Shown one piece after another: positions 6,146 through 7,471 of a DNA stretch of 7,471 nt. How positions within the stretch are numbered: the first letter of the stretch is position 1; each line of letters opens with the position of its first letter. The stretch is from an uncultured bacterium. GTDB taxonomy: Bacteria > Bacillota > Clostridia > Lachnospirales > Lachnospiraceae. The stretch spans positions 1-7,471 of the forward strand of contig CAMUHA010000169.1 in the NCBI GenBank assembly GCA_947088515.1, read 5' to 3'. The notes under the pieces are model-generated. The model was not told the origin of the DNA. It searched no databases and worked only from the letters and a program-made list of their open reading frames with translations. The position numbers and the translations under genes were made by a program.

Positions 6146-7423
6146 ATGATAAATAAAAAAGTATTTCTAATTGTGGATGACACTGAAATTAATCGAAAAA
6201 TATTAAAGGGGTTCTGGAAAAATGACAGCGGAGTGGAAATATTGGAAGCTGACAGTGCAAAAGCTGCCCTTCAGATTCTTCAAAAAAGAAATGACATCAG
6301 CCTGATTTTGATGGATGTGGTCATGCCGGAAATGAGTGGGTTTGAACTGCTTGCAGAATTAAAAAAATCAGATCGTTATTCCCATATACCTGTGATTATT
6401 AATACCCAGAGCGATGGGCATAATCTGGAAGAGAGGTCATTGCAGCTGGGAGCGGACGACTTTTTCCCCAAGCCTTATGTGGAGGAAATTGTAAAGAGAC
6501 GGATTGATAATGTCTTAAAAAAGAGTGCATATGACAAACAAAGACTGGATGCCCTTACCGGTATTTATAATTTTGATACCTTCTGTTCCCTGACCAGACA
6601 AATGCTGGAAATGGATATGGTAAATGATTATGCCATCCTGCGGTTTAATATTGTAAAATTCAAGCTGATTAATGAGCTGCTGGGCAGAAAGACCGGAGAT
6701 GAAATATTGATTTTGTTAGCCAGGCTGATAAAACGTGCGGTAGGCAATGAAGGAACCTATGGCAGGCTGGAGGCTGATAACTTTATGTGCTGTATGCCAA
6801 TGGGAAAGATAAAGGAAAATACAAAGTTTAACGATATTATGGTTACGGGGGCAAAAGAACTGGAGAGGCAATATTCCCTTACCATCCAAAGCGGTATTTA
6901 TCTGGTTCGTGACCGGAGTCTTCCCATTTCCATGATGTGTGACCGGGCAGGAACCGCCTGCCGGAGTATCAGGGATAATATGGTAAAGCAGTTTTCTTAT
7001 TATGATGATGAGGAAGCTGAAAAAGAGCTGGAAGAGCTGATGCTTATCCGCGAAATGGTAAAAGCGGTAAAAGGCGGGCAGTTCCATATTGTCCTGCAGC
7101 CGATTTTTGATGTCAAGACCGAGCAGGCTGTCAGCGCAGAGGCGCTGGTACGCTGGAAGCATCCGGAAAAGGGCGTGATTTCGCCGGGAATTTTTGTTCC
7201 CCTGTTTGAGAAAAGCGGGCTGATATCCAAACTGGATATGTTTGTCTGTGAGGAGGCATGCCGGGTTTTGGCTAAGTTGAAAAAAGATGGAGTGCCGATA
7301 TGCCCAATTTCAGTCAATATTTCCAGAGTGGATTTCTGCGAGCCGGATCTTGTGAAGCGTATCAATGAAATGACAGAAAAGTATGGACTTGATAAAAAAT
7401 ACATTAAAATAGAAGTGACGTAA
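6146..7423 (+). CDS. Response regulator with degenerate GGDEF and prematurely ended EAL domain (cyclic-di-GMP type)
   Basis: Residues 1-125 form a REC domain: acidic pair D11/D12, phosphoacceptor D57 in LILMDVVMPEMSG, T87 and K109 in FPKPY. Residues about 130-290 form a GGDEF domain opening with LDALTGIYNFDTF (134-146), but its active site is lost: EADNF replaces GGDEF at 209-213, and FNIVKFK (167-173) lacks the usual metal-binding aspartates. From about 300 an EAL domain begins, with LQPIFD (318-323), EALVRW (332-337), SVNIS with N391, and IEVT at 422-425. The frame then hits TAA at 7421-7423, where the domain should still have about half its length. EAL domains hydrolyse cyclic-di-GMP; this shortened product lacks later catalytic residues (DDFGTG, Lys, ExLxR regions) and should be inactive as a hydrolase. 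GGAG at 6134-6137 sets the start. It follows rsmF by 30 nt without a terminator. Confidence 0.88.
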   Translation: MINKKVFLIVDDTEINRKILKGFWKNDSGVEILEADSAKAALQILQKRNDISLILMDVVMPEMSGFELLAELKKSDRYSHIPVIINTQSDGHNLEERSLQLGADDFFPKPYVEEIVKRRIDNVLKKSAYDKQRLDALTGIYNFDTFCSLTRQMLEMDMVNDYAILRFNIVKFKLINELLGRKTGDEILILLARLIKRAVGNEGTYGRLEADNFMCCMPMGKIKENTKFNDIMVTGAKELERQYSLTIQSGIYLVRDRSLPISMMCDRAGTACRSIRDNMVKQFSYYDDEEAEKELEELMLIREMVKAVKGGQFHIVLQPIFDVKTEQAVSAEALVRWKHPEKGVISPGIFVPLFEKSGLISKLDMFVCEEACRVLAKLKKDGVPICPISVNISRVDFCEPDLVKRINEMTEKYGLDKKYIKIEVT

Positions 7424-7471
7424 ATCGACTATACCCAAAACACACAGGAAATCATTCAACAGGTAATTGAT
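7424..7471 (+). pseudogene. In-frame continuation of the EAL domain beyond the stop codon (3' end outside window)
   Basis: Directly after the TAA the same frame reads IDYTQNTQEIIQQVID and stays open to the last base. This is what normally follows ExTE in EAL domains (ExTES.YT.N...II..V), so the coding sequence of a once intact REC-GGDEF-EAL gene runs on past the stop. The interruption is therefore a nonsense change in a longer gene rather than a natural C-terminus. Sequencing error or a recent mutation cannot be told apart here. Confidence 0.8.

Noticed and set aside
6716..7404. Minus-strand frames of 148 and 134 codons opposite the GGDEF-EAL gene
   Set aside because: They are antisense to sequence with clear GGDEF and EAL motifs, have low-complexity Ser/Phe-rich products and match nothing.
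7421..7423. Programmed stop-codon readthrough or recoding at the EAL-domain TAA
   Set aside because: UAA is the least leaky common stop, there is no visible recoding structure in the few bases available, and the neighbouring codons also differ from the family pattern, so mutation or sequence error is simpler.

Overview
The window looks like a chromosomal segment of a low-to-moderate GC Gram-positive anaerobe, most likely a member of Clostridia close to Lachnospiraceae. This rests on AGGAGG-type ribosome binding sites, the rpmI-rplT ribosomal pair, the style of the AI-2E-family permease and RsmF-like methyltransferase, and a multidomain cyclic-di-GMP protein. No database search was possible. 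All recognisable genes are on the plus strand. I see no tRNA, rRNA, CRISPR array, insertion sequence or integrase.

Left part (1-640): the 3' end of rpmI (ribosomal protein L35), then complete rplT (L20), closed by a clear intrinsic terminator at 582-617. A second small hairpin follows it.

Middle part (700-4433): pepD, an M20-family Xaa-His (aminoacyl-histidine) dipeptidase with its full metal-ligand set; an AI-2E-family membrane protein; and a xylose-isomerase-like TIM-barrel protein of unknown substrate. The last two are 44 nt apart and probably cotranscribed. A perfect 17-bp-stem terminator at 4388-4426 ends this block.

Right part (4434-7471): a 344-bp gene-free stretch holds an AT-rich segment with short repeats, a near-consensus promoter (TTGTCA, 17 nt, TATAAT) and a strongly structured leader of about 137 nt. 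The leader has an exact 25-bp direct repeat and three hairpins, each capped by a GAA triloop. Downstream are an RsmF-like rRNA m5C methyltransferase and a REC-GGDEF-EAL protein 30 nt later.

Two points deserve attention. First, the right arm of the leader's big hairpin can pair with either copy of the 25-bp repeat. That gives two mutually exclusive folds, one ending right beside the methyltransferase Shine-Dalgarno sequence. It could be a cis-acting RNA switch, or simply a fragment of an interspersed palindromic repeat family. Second, the REC-GGDEF-EAL gene is broken by a TAA exactly where the second Glu of the EAL-domain ExTE motif should be, and recognisable EAL sequence continues in frame to the window edge. 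Its GGDEF domain is also degenerate.
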